DNA of 64,000 nucleotides from Lysobacter capsici (GTDB lineage: Bacteria; Pseudomonadota; Gammaproteobacteria; Xanthomonadales; Xanthomonadaceae): contig NZ_CP076103.1 in the NCBI RefSeq assembly GCF_018732085.1, positions 4,278,001-4,342,000 on the forward strand, given 5' to 3'. A program made the translations under genes and the position numbers. This document shows, in pieces, positions 1-8,428 of the stretch (its first letter is position 1; each line of letters begins with the position of its first letter). The notes beneath the pieces were generated by a model, which saw only the letters and a list, made by a program, of their open reading frames with translations, was not told where the DNA came from and made no database searches.

Positions 1-864
1 GCCCTGTTCGCCCGGGTGGTCGAGCTGGGCTCGATGAGCGCGGCCGCGCGCGAGCTCGACATGACCCCGTCCGCGGTCAGCCAGCAGCTGCGCCAGCTGG
101 AAGCCGAGACCGGCGTGGTGCTGCTGCACCGTTCCACCCGCAAGCTCACCACCACCGAAATCGGCCAGGCCTATTACGAGGACTGCGCGGCGATGCTGCA
201 CGCCGCGCGCAATGCCGACGGCCGCCTGGGCGATCTGCGCGACGAACCGCGCGGCGAGTTGCGCATCGCCGTGCCGGTGGGATTCGCCTCGCACCTGGCG
301 CCGGCGCTGGCGCCGTTGCTGCGCGCCTACCCCTCGCTGTCGCTGCGCGTGTTCGCCGACGACCGCCAGATCGACCTGATCGCCGAACGCATCGACCTGG
401 CGATCCGGGTGGGACGCCTGGCCGATTCGAACCTGATCGCGCGGCGCATGGCCGAATGGCGGCACCTGCTGGTGGCCGCGCCCGAGTACGCGCGCGAACA
501 CGGTCTGCCGCAGGCGCCGGAGGAACTGGCGCAGCATCCGATGTTGATCCTGAGCGTGATGAACCAGCCCGAGTACGTCGACATGCACCGCGACGGCGAG
601 CCCGCGCGGCGGGTACGGGTCGGCGGGCGCATCGTCAGCAACAGCTCGCGCACCTTGATGGAGATGATGCTGCAGGGCCTGGGCATCGTGCGTTTGCCCG
701 AACCCGATGCGACGCCGCTGCTGGCCGACGGTCGCGCGGTGCGGGTGCTGCCGGACTGGTCGATGCCGCCGCTGGGCGTGTTCGCGGTGACCGCGCAGCG
801 CGATGCGCAACCGGCGAAGGTGCGCATGGCGATCGCGGCGTTGCAGGCTTATTTGCAGCAGTGA
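1..864 (+). CDS. LysR-family transcriptional regulator, 5' end cut by window
   Basis: The reading frame is open to base 1 and begins inside the N-terminal winged helix-turn-helix (SMSAAARELDMTPSAVSQQ, then a short wing with HRSTRKLT), so roughly the first ten residues are missing. The rest is a normal LysR substrate-binding domain of about 200 residues with the RIAVPVGF start of the first lobe and a late GLGIVRLPEP stretch. The family controls a neighbouring, often divergent, gene in response to a small molecule; that gene would lie left of the window, so no target can be named. A repeat array, not a gene, follows it. Confidence 0.9.
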   Translation, partial: ALFARVVELGSMSAAARELDMTPSAVSQQLRQLEAETGVVLLHRSTRKLTTTEIGQAYYEDCAAMLHAARNADGRLGDLRDEPRGELRIAVPVGFASHLAPALAPLLRAYPSLSLRVFADDRQIDLIAERIDLAIRVGRLADSNLIARRMAEWRHLLVAAPEYAREHGLPQAPEELAQHPMLILSVMNQPEYVDMHRDGEPARRVRVGGRIVSNSSRTLMEMMLQGLGIVRLPEPDATPLLADGRAVRVLPDWSMPPLGVFAVTAQRDAQPAKVRMAIAALQAYLQQ

Positions 865-907
865 GCGCCGAGGTGTGGGCTGTCGTGATCGATCGCCGAC
901 ACCTGAC

Positions 908-1405
908 AGGAAAGCGTCAGGGCTGAAGCCCCTCCCACAAGAGACCTCGTCGCTTCGACGTAGTTGCGGCAGCGCCTCAGCGTCGATGCCGTTCGGTCAG
1001 AGGCGATCGAACTTTCACCGCGCCATTTCCAAACAACTTCACTTCGCGGCCACGAGGCCTTTTGTGGCAGGGGTTTCAGCCCCGACGCTGTTCGATCCGA
1101 TGCAATCGAACCTCCACCCCACCCACTTCCAAACAGCTTTACTTCGCGGCCGCGAGGCCTTTTGTGGGAGGGGTTTCAGCCCCGACGCTGTTCGATCCGA
1201 TGCAATCGAACCTCCACCCCACGCACTTCCAACAACTTCACTTCGCGGCCGCGAGGATTTTTGTGGAAGGGCTTCAGCCCCGACGCCGTTCGATTCGCGC
1301 GACCGAATCTCCACCCCACCCACTTTCAAACAACTTCACTTCGCGGCCACGAGGCCTTTTGTGGGAGGGGCTTCAGCCCCGACGCTTTTCGATCAGCAAA
1401 GATTG
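908..1405. repeat. about 100-bp tandem array built on the GTGGGAGGGGCTTCAGCCCC repeat
   Basis: Four direct copies of a 98-100 bp unit follow one another; the marker CGCGGCC(A/G)CGAGG begins at 1045, 1145, 1244 and 1342. Each unit carries the dispersed element GTGGGAGGGG(C/T)TTCAGCCCC followed by GACGC and a TTCGATC end. An inverted copy lies at about 920-939, so the array opens with a hairpin. The same core recurs elsewhere in the window (22.1, 41.8, 49.8 and 53.0 kb), nearly always as inverted pairs. No gene is supported in this gap; the small ORFs across it simply translate the repeat. Confidence 0.85.
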
Positions 1406-1415
1406 GACCTCCAGC

Positions 1416-2330
1416 TCAGCCAACCGGCGCAACAGGGCCAGCAACCTTCGCCAACGCCCGCACCGGGAACGTCCCCATCCCCTTCACCTTCGGCGGCACC
1501 GCGCTGAAGCTGAAACCGCTGTCCGGCACCGCCGTCAGGTTGCGCAGGTGTTCGACGATCAAGATCCCCGCGCCGAGCAGGGTGGAATGCACCGGCCGCG
1601 CCTTGCCGCGAGTGTCGTCGATGTTCACCGAGTCGATCCCGACCAGCTTGACCCCACAGTCGCGCAACCACCGCGCCGCCGACTCGGTCAGGAACGGATG
1701 ATCGACGCCATAGGCCGGGGTCGCGAAATGCACATCCCAACCGGTATGCACCAGCACCGCGCGGCCGCGCAATTCGAGATCACGAAAATATCCGTCGTCG
1801 ATCGCCCGCACCGACGCCGGCACACGCACCACGATCGCATCCAGGTCCGCGCAATCTTCCGGCCCGATCTGCGACAGGTCCTTGCCGTCCTCATAGCGAT
1901 GCGAGGGACAGTCGATGTAGGTGCCGGTGTTGGCGACCATGTCGATGCGCCCGATCTGGAACTGGGTGCCTTCCTCGTACAATTCGCGCGAACGCTCGCG
2001 GCTGAGGTAATCGCAGATATGCGCGGCCGGCATGCCGGGGTAAGTCACCAGGCCGTCTTCGATGGTGTGGCTCAGGTCGATGTAGCGGATCTCGCCGCTT
2101 TCGATCGCGCCGGCCGCGCGCTTGTGCGCCTCGACCAGGATGGTCTTGTTGAGGATGCGCGCGGGGCCGACCATCAGCAGGCGCAGGTCGCGCACGATGT
2201 AGTCGATCAACTCGGCATCGCCGATGTCGTCGCCGTCGATATCGAGGCGGAAGCCCTGGCCTTGCAGGCCGCCGCCGTTGCTGAACTCGATTTCGAAGTC
2301 GAACTGGACGCGGTGTTGGGTGGGGGACAA
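1416..2330 (-). CDS. cyclase-family (PF04199, KynB-like fold) hydrolase
   Basis: A 304-residue protein of the cyclase/arylformamidase superfamily, metal-dependent hydrolases acting on amides or ring lactams. The core starts near residue 83 with DLSHTIEDGLVTYPGMP and ends with a DSVNIDD...GAGILIVEHL segment typical of the family. The metal-binding motif, usually HxGTHxDxPxH, reads NTGTYIDCPSHR here, so two of the usual histidines are replaced while Asp and the last His remain. About 75 extra N-terminal residues precede the core. The start is TTG at 2330, supported by GGAGA about six bases upstream. The substrate is not predictable, and kynurenine formamidase activity is doubtful given the altered motif. 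Confidence 0.75.
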   Translation of the reverse strand: MSPTQHRVQFDFEIEFSNGGGLQGQGFRLDIDGDDIGDAELIDYIVRDLRLLMVGPARILNKTILVEAHKRAAGAIESGEIRYIDLSHTIEDGLVTYPGMPAAHICDYLSRERSRELYEEGTQFQIGRIDMVANTGTYIDCPSHRYEDGKDLSQIGPEDCADLDAIVVRVPASVRAIDDGYFRDLELRGRAVLVHTGWDVHFATPAYGVDHPFLTESAARWLRDCGVKLVGIDSVNIDDTRGKARPVHSTLLGAGILIVEHLRNLTAVPDSGFSFSAVPPKVKGMGTFPVRALAKVAGPVAPVG

Positions 2331-2385
2331 GGGATTCTCCGAAAAGACGATTGCGACGACGCACGCCAGGAGTCGCTGCGCTTTT

Positions 2386-2503
2386 TGCTCGTCATTCCGG
2401 CGAACGCGGGCTCCGCGTTACTTCGGCGGAGCCGAACATCCAGCGACTTTCGTGCGGGTTACGTCAAAGTCACTGGATTCCCGCGTTCGCGGGAATGACG
2501 GCA
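2386..2503. repeat. inverted GTCATTCCCGCGAA-type repeat with inner hairpin
   Basis: The outer arms are GTCATTCC(G)GCGAACGCGGG at the left and CCCGCGTTCGCGGGAATGAC at the right. Between them lies a second short palindrome (CTCCGC...GCGGAG with GTTACTTC). The same inner piece appears in the cluster near 63.0-63.1 kb, so this is a recurring composite element. It sits just upstream of the cyclase gene and beyond the stop of the EamA transporter. Confidence 0.8.
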
Positions 2504-2564
2504 GGAGAGTGACGCGGCGGTACTGCAATATTCAAAACGCGGCTTAAGTCGCCATAGGAAAAAC

Positions 2565-3494
2565 CTACTTCGCCGCCCGCTGACTCAACGCCACGCTGCC
2601 CAGAATCAACGCCGCGGCGATCAGCATCGTCAGCGTCAGCGGTTCGTCCAGCAGCATCCAGCCCCAGGCCACGCCGAACAACGGCACGAGGTAGGTCACC
2701 GCGACCGCGCGGCCGGCGCCGATGCGCTGGATCAGCCGGTAGTACATGACGAAGGCGATGCCGGTGCAGAGCACGCCGAGCATCGCGGCGGAGAACCACG
2801 ACTTGGCCGGGATCGCATGATCGGGCCAGGTGGCGATCGCGAACGGCAGCATCAGCAAAGCCGACGTGCCCAGGGTCGCCGCGGCGACCGCCGCGGCCGG
2901 CAGGCCGGTGAGCTGGCGCCGCACCAGATTGGCGCCGATGCCGTACAGGAACGCCGCGGTGCAGCCGGCCGCGACCGCCCAGCCGATGCTCGCGCCGGCG
3001 GTCTTGCCGCTGGCGAGCACGACCACGCCGGCGAACCCGGCCAATAGCGCGATCGCGCGCTGAGTGCCGATCTTTTCGCCGAAAAACAGGAACCCGACCA
3101 AGGCGGTGAACAACACCGCCATCGAATTGGTGATCGCGCCGATCCCGGCCGGCGCGCGCTGCGCGGCCCAAGCGAACAGGATGAAGGGGATCGCCGAATT
3201 GATCAGGCCGATCATCGCCAGCTTGGCCCAGATCGCGCCCTTGAACGACGCCCGCGCCTTCCACAGGAACGGCAACAGGATCAGCGCGCCCAGGCCCAGG
3301 CGCATTTCCACCAGCGGCACCGCGCCGAAGTCCTTCGCCGCCACCCGCATGAACAGGAACGACGAGCCCCAGATCGCGCCGAGGATGGTCAGCTCCAGCG
3401 GCGTGCGCCAGCTCTGCACGGGAGCGGCCTCGTTGGTCGGTGCGGCGGCGGGCTGCGCGTCGGTAGGCAGACGGAGCGATGGGGACGTACTCAT
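2565..3494 (-). CDS. EamA/DMT-family inner-membrane transporter
   Basis: A 309-residue member of the drug/metabolite transporter superfamily. After a 30-residue Pro/Ala-rich cytoplasmic leader come ten hydrophobic segments in two EamA repeats; each repeat starts with a GxxWGSSF/GxxxAFLYG-like stretch and the second ends in the usual LGxxxxLxxR tail (GSVALSQRAAK). Such proteins usually export amino acids or metabolites. The start at 3494 was chosen because residues before it in the open frame are low-complexity and lie in the promoter gap. The gene is divergent from a GcvA-like LysR regulator at 3882, a classic regulator/exporter arrangement, so control by that LysR is likely but inferred. Confidence 0.88.
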   Translation of the reverse strand: MSTSPSLRLPTDAQPAAAPTNEAAPVQSWRTPLELTILGAIWGSSFLFMRVAAKDFGAVPLVEMRLGLGALILLPFLWKARASFKGAIWAKLAMIGLINSAIPFILFAWAAQRAPAGIGAITNSMAVLFTALVGFLFFGEKIGTQRAIALLAGFAGVVVLASGKTAGASIGWAVAAGCTAAFLYGIGANLVRRQLTGLPAAAVAAATLGTSALLMLPFAIATWPDHAIPAKSWFSAAMLGVLCTGIAFVMYYRLIQRIGAGRAVAVTYLVPLFGVAWGWMLLDEPLTLTMLIAAALILGSVALSQRAAK

Positions 3495-3881
3495 GGTGGA
3501 CCTCGCAAAGCGACGAAGAGGTACCGGAGCGTGGGGGCGCCGGCTTGCGAATCTGGGGGCAGCGTGCAGGACTCGGCGCGGCGGCGATATCCGAATTTCC
3601 GACCTCGGTATCGCGTCGCGCGGCGAAGACCGGGGAGCGCGAACGACTGGCGATTCGCAGCCGCTCCGATCGCCCCGTGGAGCGCCCGCGAACAACGGCC
3701 GCATGCGCCGGAAACCTGCCGTCGACGGCCTGTCTGTCACGCAACTCGCCGATCCCATCCAGGCCCGGAATCCGGCCCTGACGACAATCTGGCTTTTCCC
3801 TGACACCTATTCTGACTGGCCGCCAAAGTCATGCAAGCGCATACTTTCGAACCCAGCCACAAATATGACTCAAGGCTCGAC

Positions 3882-4766
3882 ATGGCTCTGAGAGCGGACT
3901 GGCTGCCGGCCCTGGCAGCGTTCGAAGCGGCGGCGCGGCACCAGAATTTCGCCCATGCCGCCGAGGAACTGCACCTGACCGCCAGCGCGGTCAGCCATCA
4001 CGTGCGCAAGCTCGAAAGCCGGCTCGGCCTGAGCCTGTTCCAGCGCCACGCGCGCGGGGTCGCGCTGACCGACCAGGGCCGCCAGCTCGCCGATGCCGCC
4101 GGCACCGCCCTGGCCGACATGGACGGCGTGCTGCGCAGCCTGCGACTGGCGCGCGAGGAGCGCGACCGGGTCCGCATCACCACCCTGCACTCGCTCGCCT
4201 ACACCTGGCTGCTGCCGCGCCTGGGCGGGTTCACCCGCGCTCATCCGCACATCCAGTTGCGGGTCGATACCGAGATCGCGCTGACCCGCTTCGACGACAG
4301 CGGTCCCGACCTCGGCGTGCGCCACGGCGCGGGCCATTGGCCGGGGCTGACCGCGCATCATCTGATGGACGACGCCTTGTTCCCGGTCGCCTCGCCCGCG
4401 TTTCCCGGCATCGAGCAAGTCACCGAACCGGCGCAGATCGCCGAATTGCCGCTGATCGCCGATCAAGCGCGGCAGGGCTGGCACGACTGGTTCCGCGCCG
4501 CCGACGTGCATGGACGCAAGCTCGAGGAGCGCTACATCTTCAGCAACACCACCGACGCGATGATGGCCGCCGCGCAAGGCATCGGCGTGGCGCTGGCGCG
4601 CGAACAGATCGTGGTGCCGTACCTGCGTTCGGGCCAGCTGATCCGCCTGCCCGGCCCGGCGATGCCAGCGCGCTGGGGCTATTACGCGATCTATCCCTCG
4701 CACCGGCGGCTGCGGCCGGCGGCGCAGGCGTTTCTGGATTGGTTGCTGGCGGTGGATAAGCGCTGA
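3882..4766 (+). CDS. LysR-family regulator, GcvA-like
   Basis: A 294-residue LysR protein. The opening LPALAAFEAAARHQNFAHAA and the SAVSHHVRKLE recognition helix match the GcvA/AmpR-type subgroup, followed by the substrate-binding domain. The Met at 3882 places the helix-turn-helix at its usual distance from the N-terminus and has AAGG a short way upstream; an in-frame ATG at 3831 would add 17 residues not typical of the family. It is divergent from the EamA transporter, sharing a gap of about 390 bp that probably holds both promoters. The inducer is unknown. Confidence 0.9.
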   Translation: MALRADWLPALAAFEAAARHQNFAHAAEELHLTASAVSHHVRKLESRLGLSLFQRHARGVALTDQGRQLADAAGTALADMDGVLRSLRLAREERDRVRITTLHSLAYTWLLPRLGGFTRAHPHIQLRVDTEIALTRFDDSGPDLGVRHGAGHWPGLTAHHLMDDALFPVASPAFPGIEQVTEPAQIAELPLIADQARQGWHDWFRAADVHGRKLEERYIFSNTTDAMMAAAQGIGVALAREQIVVPYLRSGQLIRLPGPAMPARWGYYAIYPSHRRLRPAAQAFLDWLLAVDKR

Positions 4767-4821
4767 GATTGCGTCGTCGACCGCATCGTCGATAACCGCG
4801 AGTTGCTGTATGACTCCTTCT

Positions 4822-4912
4822 GCTCGTCATCCCCGCGAAGGCGGGGATCCAGGGCTTCACCGACGCATGACTCTGAAGTCTCTGGATCCCCGCCTTCGCG
4901 GGGATGACGAGC
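4822..4912. repeat. 31-bp perfect inverted repeat, GTCATCCCCGCGAAGGCGGGGAT type
   Basis: The arms 4822-4852 and 4882-4912 are exact reverse complements (start GCTCGTCATCCCCGCGAAGG, end in CCAG) with a 29-base loop. This is the REP-like element also seen at 2.4, 5.1 and 62.8-63.1 kb. Its position after the LysR stop suggests transcript-end or stability effects, or simply a mobile palindrome. Confidence 0.9.
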
Positions 4913-5083
4913 AAAACAGAAGCCTCGACTTGAACGTCGTCGCGAATCTCTCCGGGCGTCATTCGCGCGAACTCAAGCGCTCGCCGACTTCGCCGCAGTT
5001 GGACATCCAGCGACGTTGAATGAAAGACCATCGTCAACGAGACCATCGCCCAAGCGACAGCCGCGCATCCGCGCCACGGCTTA

Positions 5084-5113
5084 CCGTCATCCCCGCCTTC
5101 GCGGGGATGACGG
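5084..5113. repeat. short hairpin of the GTCATCCCCGC repeat family
   Basis: CCGTCATCCCCGC, a short CTTC loop and GCGGGGATGACGG form a tight hairpin 30 bp after the end of the TfoX-like gene on the minus strand. It is the same palindrome as at 4822 with the arms directly joined. It may end or protect the transcript of that gene, but no U-tract is present. Confidence 0.75.
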
Positions 5114-5142
5114 CTAAAAGCGACTAGCAAGAAAGAAACCCG

Positions 5143-5679
5143 TCATCGACGCTTGGCGTCGGGCTTCGTGGGTTTTGTTGTTGCCGACCTGACTTTCCCG
5201 GACTTGGCTTTCTCAGACTTGGCTTTCGCGAGCGTGGGTTTCGCGACGCCGGGTTTGCCCGCTCTAACTGTCGCGGCCTTGGCTGTCGCAGACGTTGCTT
5301 TCGACGGCTTGGTTTTAACCGGCCCGGCTTTGCGCGGCCCGACCTTCGCCGGGGCGTTCGCCTTGCGCACCGCGGCCTCGTAGGCCAGGCGCAGCCATGG
5401 CTTCATCTCCTGCGGCGAATCCATCGCCGCCTCCGGCACCGACCAGTAACTCGTCGGCACCGTCTCGCCGCGCCGCGTGTACATGAAAGGCCCGCTGTCG
5501 GCCACGCGGAAACGCTCGCGGGTTTGCTCGTCGATCTTCAGATACAGCACGTCGCCGGAGATCAATCCGATCATCACGCCGTCGTGGTAGATGCCGTAAC
5601 CGCCGAACATCCGGCGCACGCTCAGCGCGCCGAAGTCCGAGGCCACGTCGTGCAGGTGGGCGATAAGATCGGCGCTCAT
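5143..5679 (-). CDS. TfoX N-terminal domain protein with basic C-terminal tail
   Basis: A 178-residue protein. Residues 1 to about 105 form a TfoX N-terminal domain (VRRMFGGYGIYHDGVMIGLI, then VLYLKID, then SYWSVPEAAMDSPQEMKPWL), the domain shared with Sxy/TfoX competence regulators. The C-terminal TfoX half is missing; instead, about 70 residues are an almost pure Lys/Ala/Pro/Thr/Ser tail resembling histone-H1-like tails. Such tails often bind nucleic acid without specificity. A role in competence is not shown by single-domain TfoX proteins, so the function stays open. Confidence 0.8.
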   Translation of the reverse strand: MSADLIAHLHDVASDFGALSVRRMFGGYGIYHDGVMIGLISGDVLYLKIDEQTRERFRVADSGPFMYTRRGETVPTSYWSVPEAAMDSPQEMKPWLRLAYEAAVRKANAPAKVGPRKAGPVKTKPSKATSATAKAATVRAGKPGVAKPTLAKAKSEKAKSGKVRSATTKPTKPDAKRR

Positions 5680-5726
5680 GGCTGCGATCTTATCGCCGTT
5701 GCCGCCGCCGCGTCAGCGCCGCGCGA

Positions 5727-8177
5727 TCAGAACTTATGCCACAGGCGTACGAAGTAGGCCGTGCCGTTCAAGCCGAACTGGACGCTGTCGAAGACGTGGC
5801 CGTTGTCGGTTTCGTCCGGGTTCTGCCGGGTCGGCTTGACGTTGAACAGGTTGGTGCCGCCCACGGTGAGCTTGGTGTTGTCGCTGAAGGCGTAGGTCAC
5901 GCTCAGGTCGGCCGAACTCTTGGCCTTGTAGTGCGCGTTCGGCACGCCGGCGGCGGTGCCCGAGAACGTGCCCAGGGTCTGCGGCCCGAAATAGATCAGC
6001 TTGAGGTTGCCGTCCCAGGCGCCGCGCGACAGGTCGAAGCCGAGCACGGCCTTGGACTTGGGCGCGCCCTGCTCGATGAACAAACGCTCGCGCTCGGACA
6101 ACAGCACGTCTTCGCGGCCGACCAGCGCCGGCGGCGCGTGGATGGCGTTGACCTTGGTGCGGTTGAGGTTCAAGGCGAAGAAGGTGCCGAGCTTGAAATC
6201 GTTGCCCAGCTCGCACTCGTTGTTGAAGGTGAAGTCCACGCCTTCGGTGCGGGTATCGACCGAGTTGACGAAGAACTGCGCCTGGCCGACACCGAGCGAA
6301 TCGAGGATCGAGCCGATGGTCGGATCGGTGGTGTCGAAGCGGCCGCTGAGCACGATGCGGTCGTCGATGTCGATGCGGTACGCATCCAAGGTCAACGAGG
6401 TGGCGGCCGTCGGCGACCAGGTCAGACCGAGGGTGTAGTTGCGCGATTTTTCCTTGGTCAGCAGCGGCAGCCCGGCGGCGTTGGCGATGGTGCCGCCGTT
6501 GGGCGCGATCACCACGTCGACCGGCTCGCCGTTGACGAAGTCGGTGATGGTCGAGGAGAAGAACTTCTGCTGCAGCGACGGCGCGCGGAAACCGGTGCTG
6601 GCCGAGGCGCGGAACATCAAGGTGTCGGTGGCGCGGAAACCGGCGGCGAGCTTGCCGGTGGTGGTCTTGCCGAAATCGCTGTAGTCCTCGTAGCGCACCG
6701 CTACACCGGCGGTGAAGCGCTCGGTGAAGTCGGCTTCGACGTCAGCATAGGCGGCCCAGCTGTCGCGGCTGTGGCTGCCGGCATCGCCGGGCTGGAAGCC
6801 CGGGAAACCCTGGCTGCCGGCGTTGCCGCCGACGCCCACGCCGTCGGCGTCGATGTAGGAACCCGGTTCGCCGGCGAAGATCTTGTACTTCTCGTCGCGG
6901 CGTTCCAGGCCGAAGGCCAGGTTGAGGCCGTTGAACACCTGGTCGTAGAAACGGTTGATGTCGAGGTTGACGGTGTTCTGTTCGAACGAGAACCCGCCGG
7001 CGTTGAAGCTGCGCGCGCTCACGCCCTGACCGCCGTTGAGCAAATCAAGATTGGCGAGCGAGGCGTTGAGGGTGTTGTTGATGGTGTAGCGCAGCTTGTT
7101 GTAGCCGTGGGTGTAGGACAGGTCGGCGTTCCATTCGCCCAGGGTGCCGCGCAGGCCCAGGATGCCGAAGCGGTCGTCGAGCTCGCCGTCGATGAAGGGC
7201 ACGAAGCCGTCGGGGTACATCGCCGCGGAGTTGCGCGAGGGGATGTCTTCCGAGCCCAGGCCGTCGCGCGCGAACGCGGCCGAGGACGCGTCGCGCTTCT
7301 GCACGCCCAGGGTGAAGTACAGGTCGAGGTTTTCGGTCAGCGGCTTGTCGCCGTTGAGGAACAAGGTTTCGTTGCGGACTTTCGAGTCGCCGATGATGCG
7401 CGGGCTGCCGGCCGGTTCGGAGCGGTCGGAGCGGCCGCGGTCCTGCCACTCGCCGGTGATGCCGAGGCTGCCGTCGCTGCCCAGGCCGAAACCGCAGTAG
7501 GCGCTGGCCAGCCAGTTTTCACCGTCGCCCTTGGAATACTGGCCGTAGCCGGCGACCGCTTCGCAGCCCTTGCGCTTTTTCAGCGAGATATTCATGACCC
7601 CGGCGATCGCGTCCGAGCCGTACTGCGCGGCGGCGCCGTCGCGCAGGATCTCGACGCTGTCGATCGCCATCAGCGGAATGGTGTTGAGGTCGGTGCCGGT
7701 GTTGCCGCGGTTGCGCGCGCCGAACAGATTGAGCAGCGCGGTGGTGTGGTGGCGCTTGCCGTTGACCAACACCAGGGTCTGGTCCGAGCCCAGGCCGCGC
7801 AGCGCGGCGGAGTCGACCAGGTCGGCGCCGTCGGCGCCGCTCTGGCGGGTCGAGTTGAACGAGGGCGCGGTGTATTGCAGCGACTGGGCGAGATCGAACT
7901 GACCGCCTTCTTCGGCCGCCTTGGCCATCGGCAGCACGTCGACCGGCGAGATCGAGGTGGTGTCGGAGGAACGTTGACTGCGCCGCGAGCCGAGCACCGA
8001 CACCGTCTCCAGGGTCCGCGCCTCGCTGGCCGGCGCCGGCGCCGGGGCGGCGTCCTGGGCGTCCTGGGCCAGTGCGGTGCCGGCGAACAAGCCGCTGGCC
8101 AGCGATAGCGCGCAGGCGCTGTAGAGGCTGGCGCGGTGCAGGCGAGCACGGCGGGGGGCGAGGCGGAGCTGGGTCAT
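5727..8177 (-). CDS. TonB-dependent outer membrane receptor
   Basis: An 816-residue receptor. It has a signal peptide (ACALSLASGLFAGTALAQ, cleaved near residue 40), a plug domain (VSVLGSRRS, then LRGLGSDQTLVLVNGKRHH and VEILRDGAAAQYGSDAIAGV) and a long 22-strand-type barrel ending in a terminal aromatic residue (RLWHKF). The start at 8177 is decided by AAGGAA nine bases upstream; the longer open frame lacks this. The plug type with NGKRHH/IPLMAIDSVEILRDG is common in Xanthomonadaceae, where substrates are mostly unknown; iron complexes, sugars or peptides are all possible. No inner-membrane partner is adjacent. Confidence 0.9.
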   Translation of the reverse strand: MTQLRLAPRRARLHRASLYSACALSLASGLFAGTALAQDAQDAAPAPAPASEARTLETVSVLGSRRSQRSSDTTSISPVDVLPMAKAAEEGGQFDLAQSLQYTAPSFNSTRQSGADGADLVDSAALRGLGSDQTLVLVNGKRHHTTALLNLFGARNRGNTGTDLNTIPLMAIDSVEILRDGAAAQYGSDAIAGVMNISLKKRKGCEAVAGYGQYSKGDGENWLASAYCGFGLGSDGSLGITGEWQDRGRSDRSEPAGSPRIIGDSKVRNETLFLNGDKPLTENLDLYFTLGVQKRDASSAAFARDGLGSEDIPSRNSAAMYPDGFVPFIDGELDDRFGILGLRGTLGEWNADLSYTHGYNKLRYTINNTLNASLANLDLLNGGQGVSARSFNAGGFSFEQNTVNLDINRFYDQVFNGLNLAFGLERRDEKYKIFAGEPGSYIDADGVGVGGNAGSQGFPGFQPGDAGSHSRDSWAAYADVEADFTERFTAGVAVRYEDYSDFGKTTTGKLAAGFRATDTLMFRASASTGFRAPSLQQKFFSSTITDFVNGEPVDVVIAPNGGTIANAAGLPLLTKEKSRNYTLGLTWSPTAATSLTLDAYRIDIDDRIVLSGRFDTTDPTIGSILDSLGVGQAQFFVNSVDTRTEGVDFTFNNECELGNDFKLGTFFALNLNRTKVNAIHAPPALVGREDVLLSERERLFIEQGAPKSKAVLGFDLSRGAWDGNLKLIYFGPQTLGTFSGTAAGVPNAHYKAKSSADLSVTYAFSDNTKLTVGGTNLFNVKPTRQNPDETDNGHVFDSVQFGLNGTAYFVRLWHKF

Positions 8178-8312
8178 GGCGTGATTCCTTGCGGGTCTGG
8201 CTGGGCGATCGCCTAGCCTAAAGCCAACACGCCTGTTTGCGCACAGCGTCCGAACCGAAAACGTGAAGTGTGATGCAGGCACGGCCCGATGGCCGCGATC
8301 GCCACACCCCCG

Positions 8313-8401
8313 ACTGCAGGAGCGGCGTGAGCCGCGACCGCGAAACCTGGCCTACGACGTTACCGAGGTTTCGCGGTCGCGGCTTGCGCCGCTCCTACAG
8401 T
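8313..8401. repeat. inverted pair of CTGTAGGAGCGGCG repeats
   Basis: ACTGCAGGAGCGGCGTGAGC on the left and its near-perfect reverse complement ending CGCCGCTCCTACAGT on the right enclose about 30 bases. Both arms continue into GCGACCGCGAAACCT/AGGTTTCGCGGTCGC. This second dispersed repeat family recurs at 11.6-12.2, 26.1, 33.1 and 49.9 kb. Here it lies between the M1 peptidase stop and the start of the TonB receptor, both on the minus strand, so it separates the two transcripts. Confidence 0.88.
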
Positions 8402-8428
8402 CGGATTGCATGGATTCGCCGCGGCGCC

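Noticed and set aside
908..1405. Small tandem-repeat protein genes
   Set aside because: Frames only translate the palindromic repeat, with no ribosome site or homologous look.
2565..3806. Longer N-terminus of the EamA transporter (start at 3806)
   Set aside because: The extra 104 residues are Arg/Ser-rich shadows and overlap the divergent promoter gap.
5736..8108. Long open frame of about 790 codons antisense to the TonB receptor
   Set aside because: Arises from high GC third positions; no family-like sequence, while the other strand has a clear receptor with signal peptide and ribosome site.
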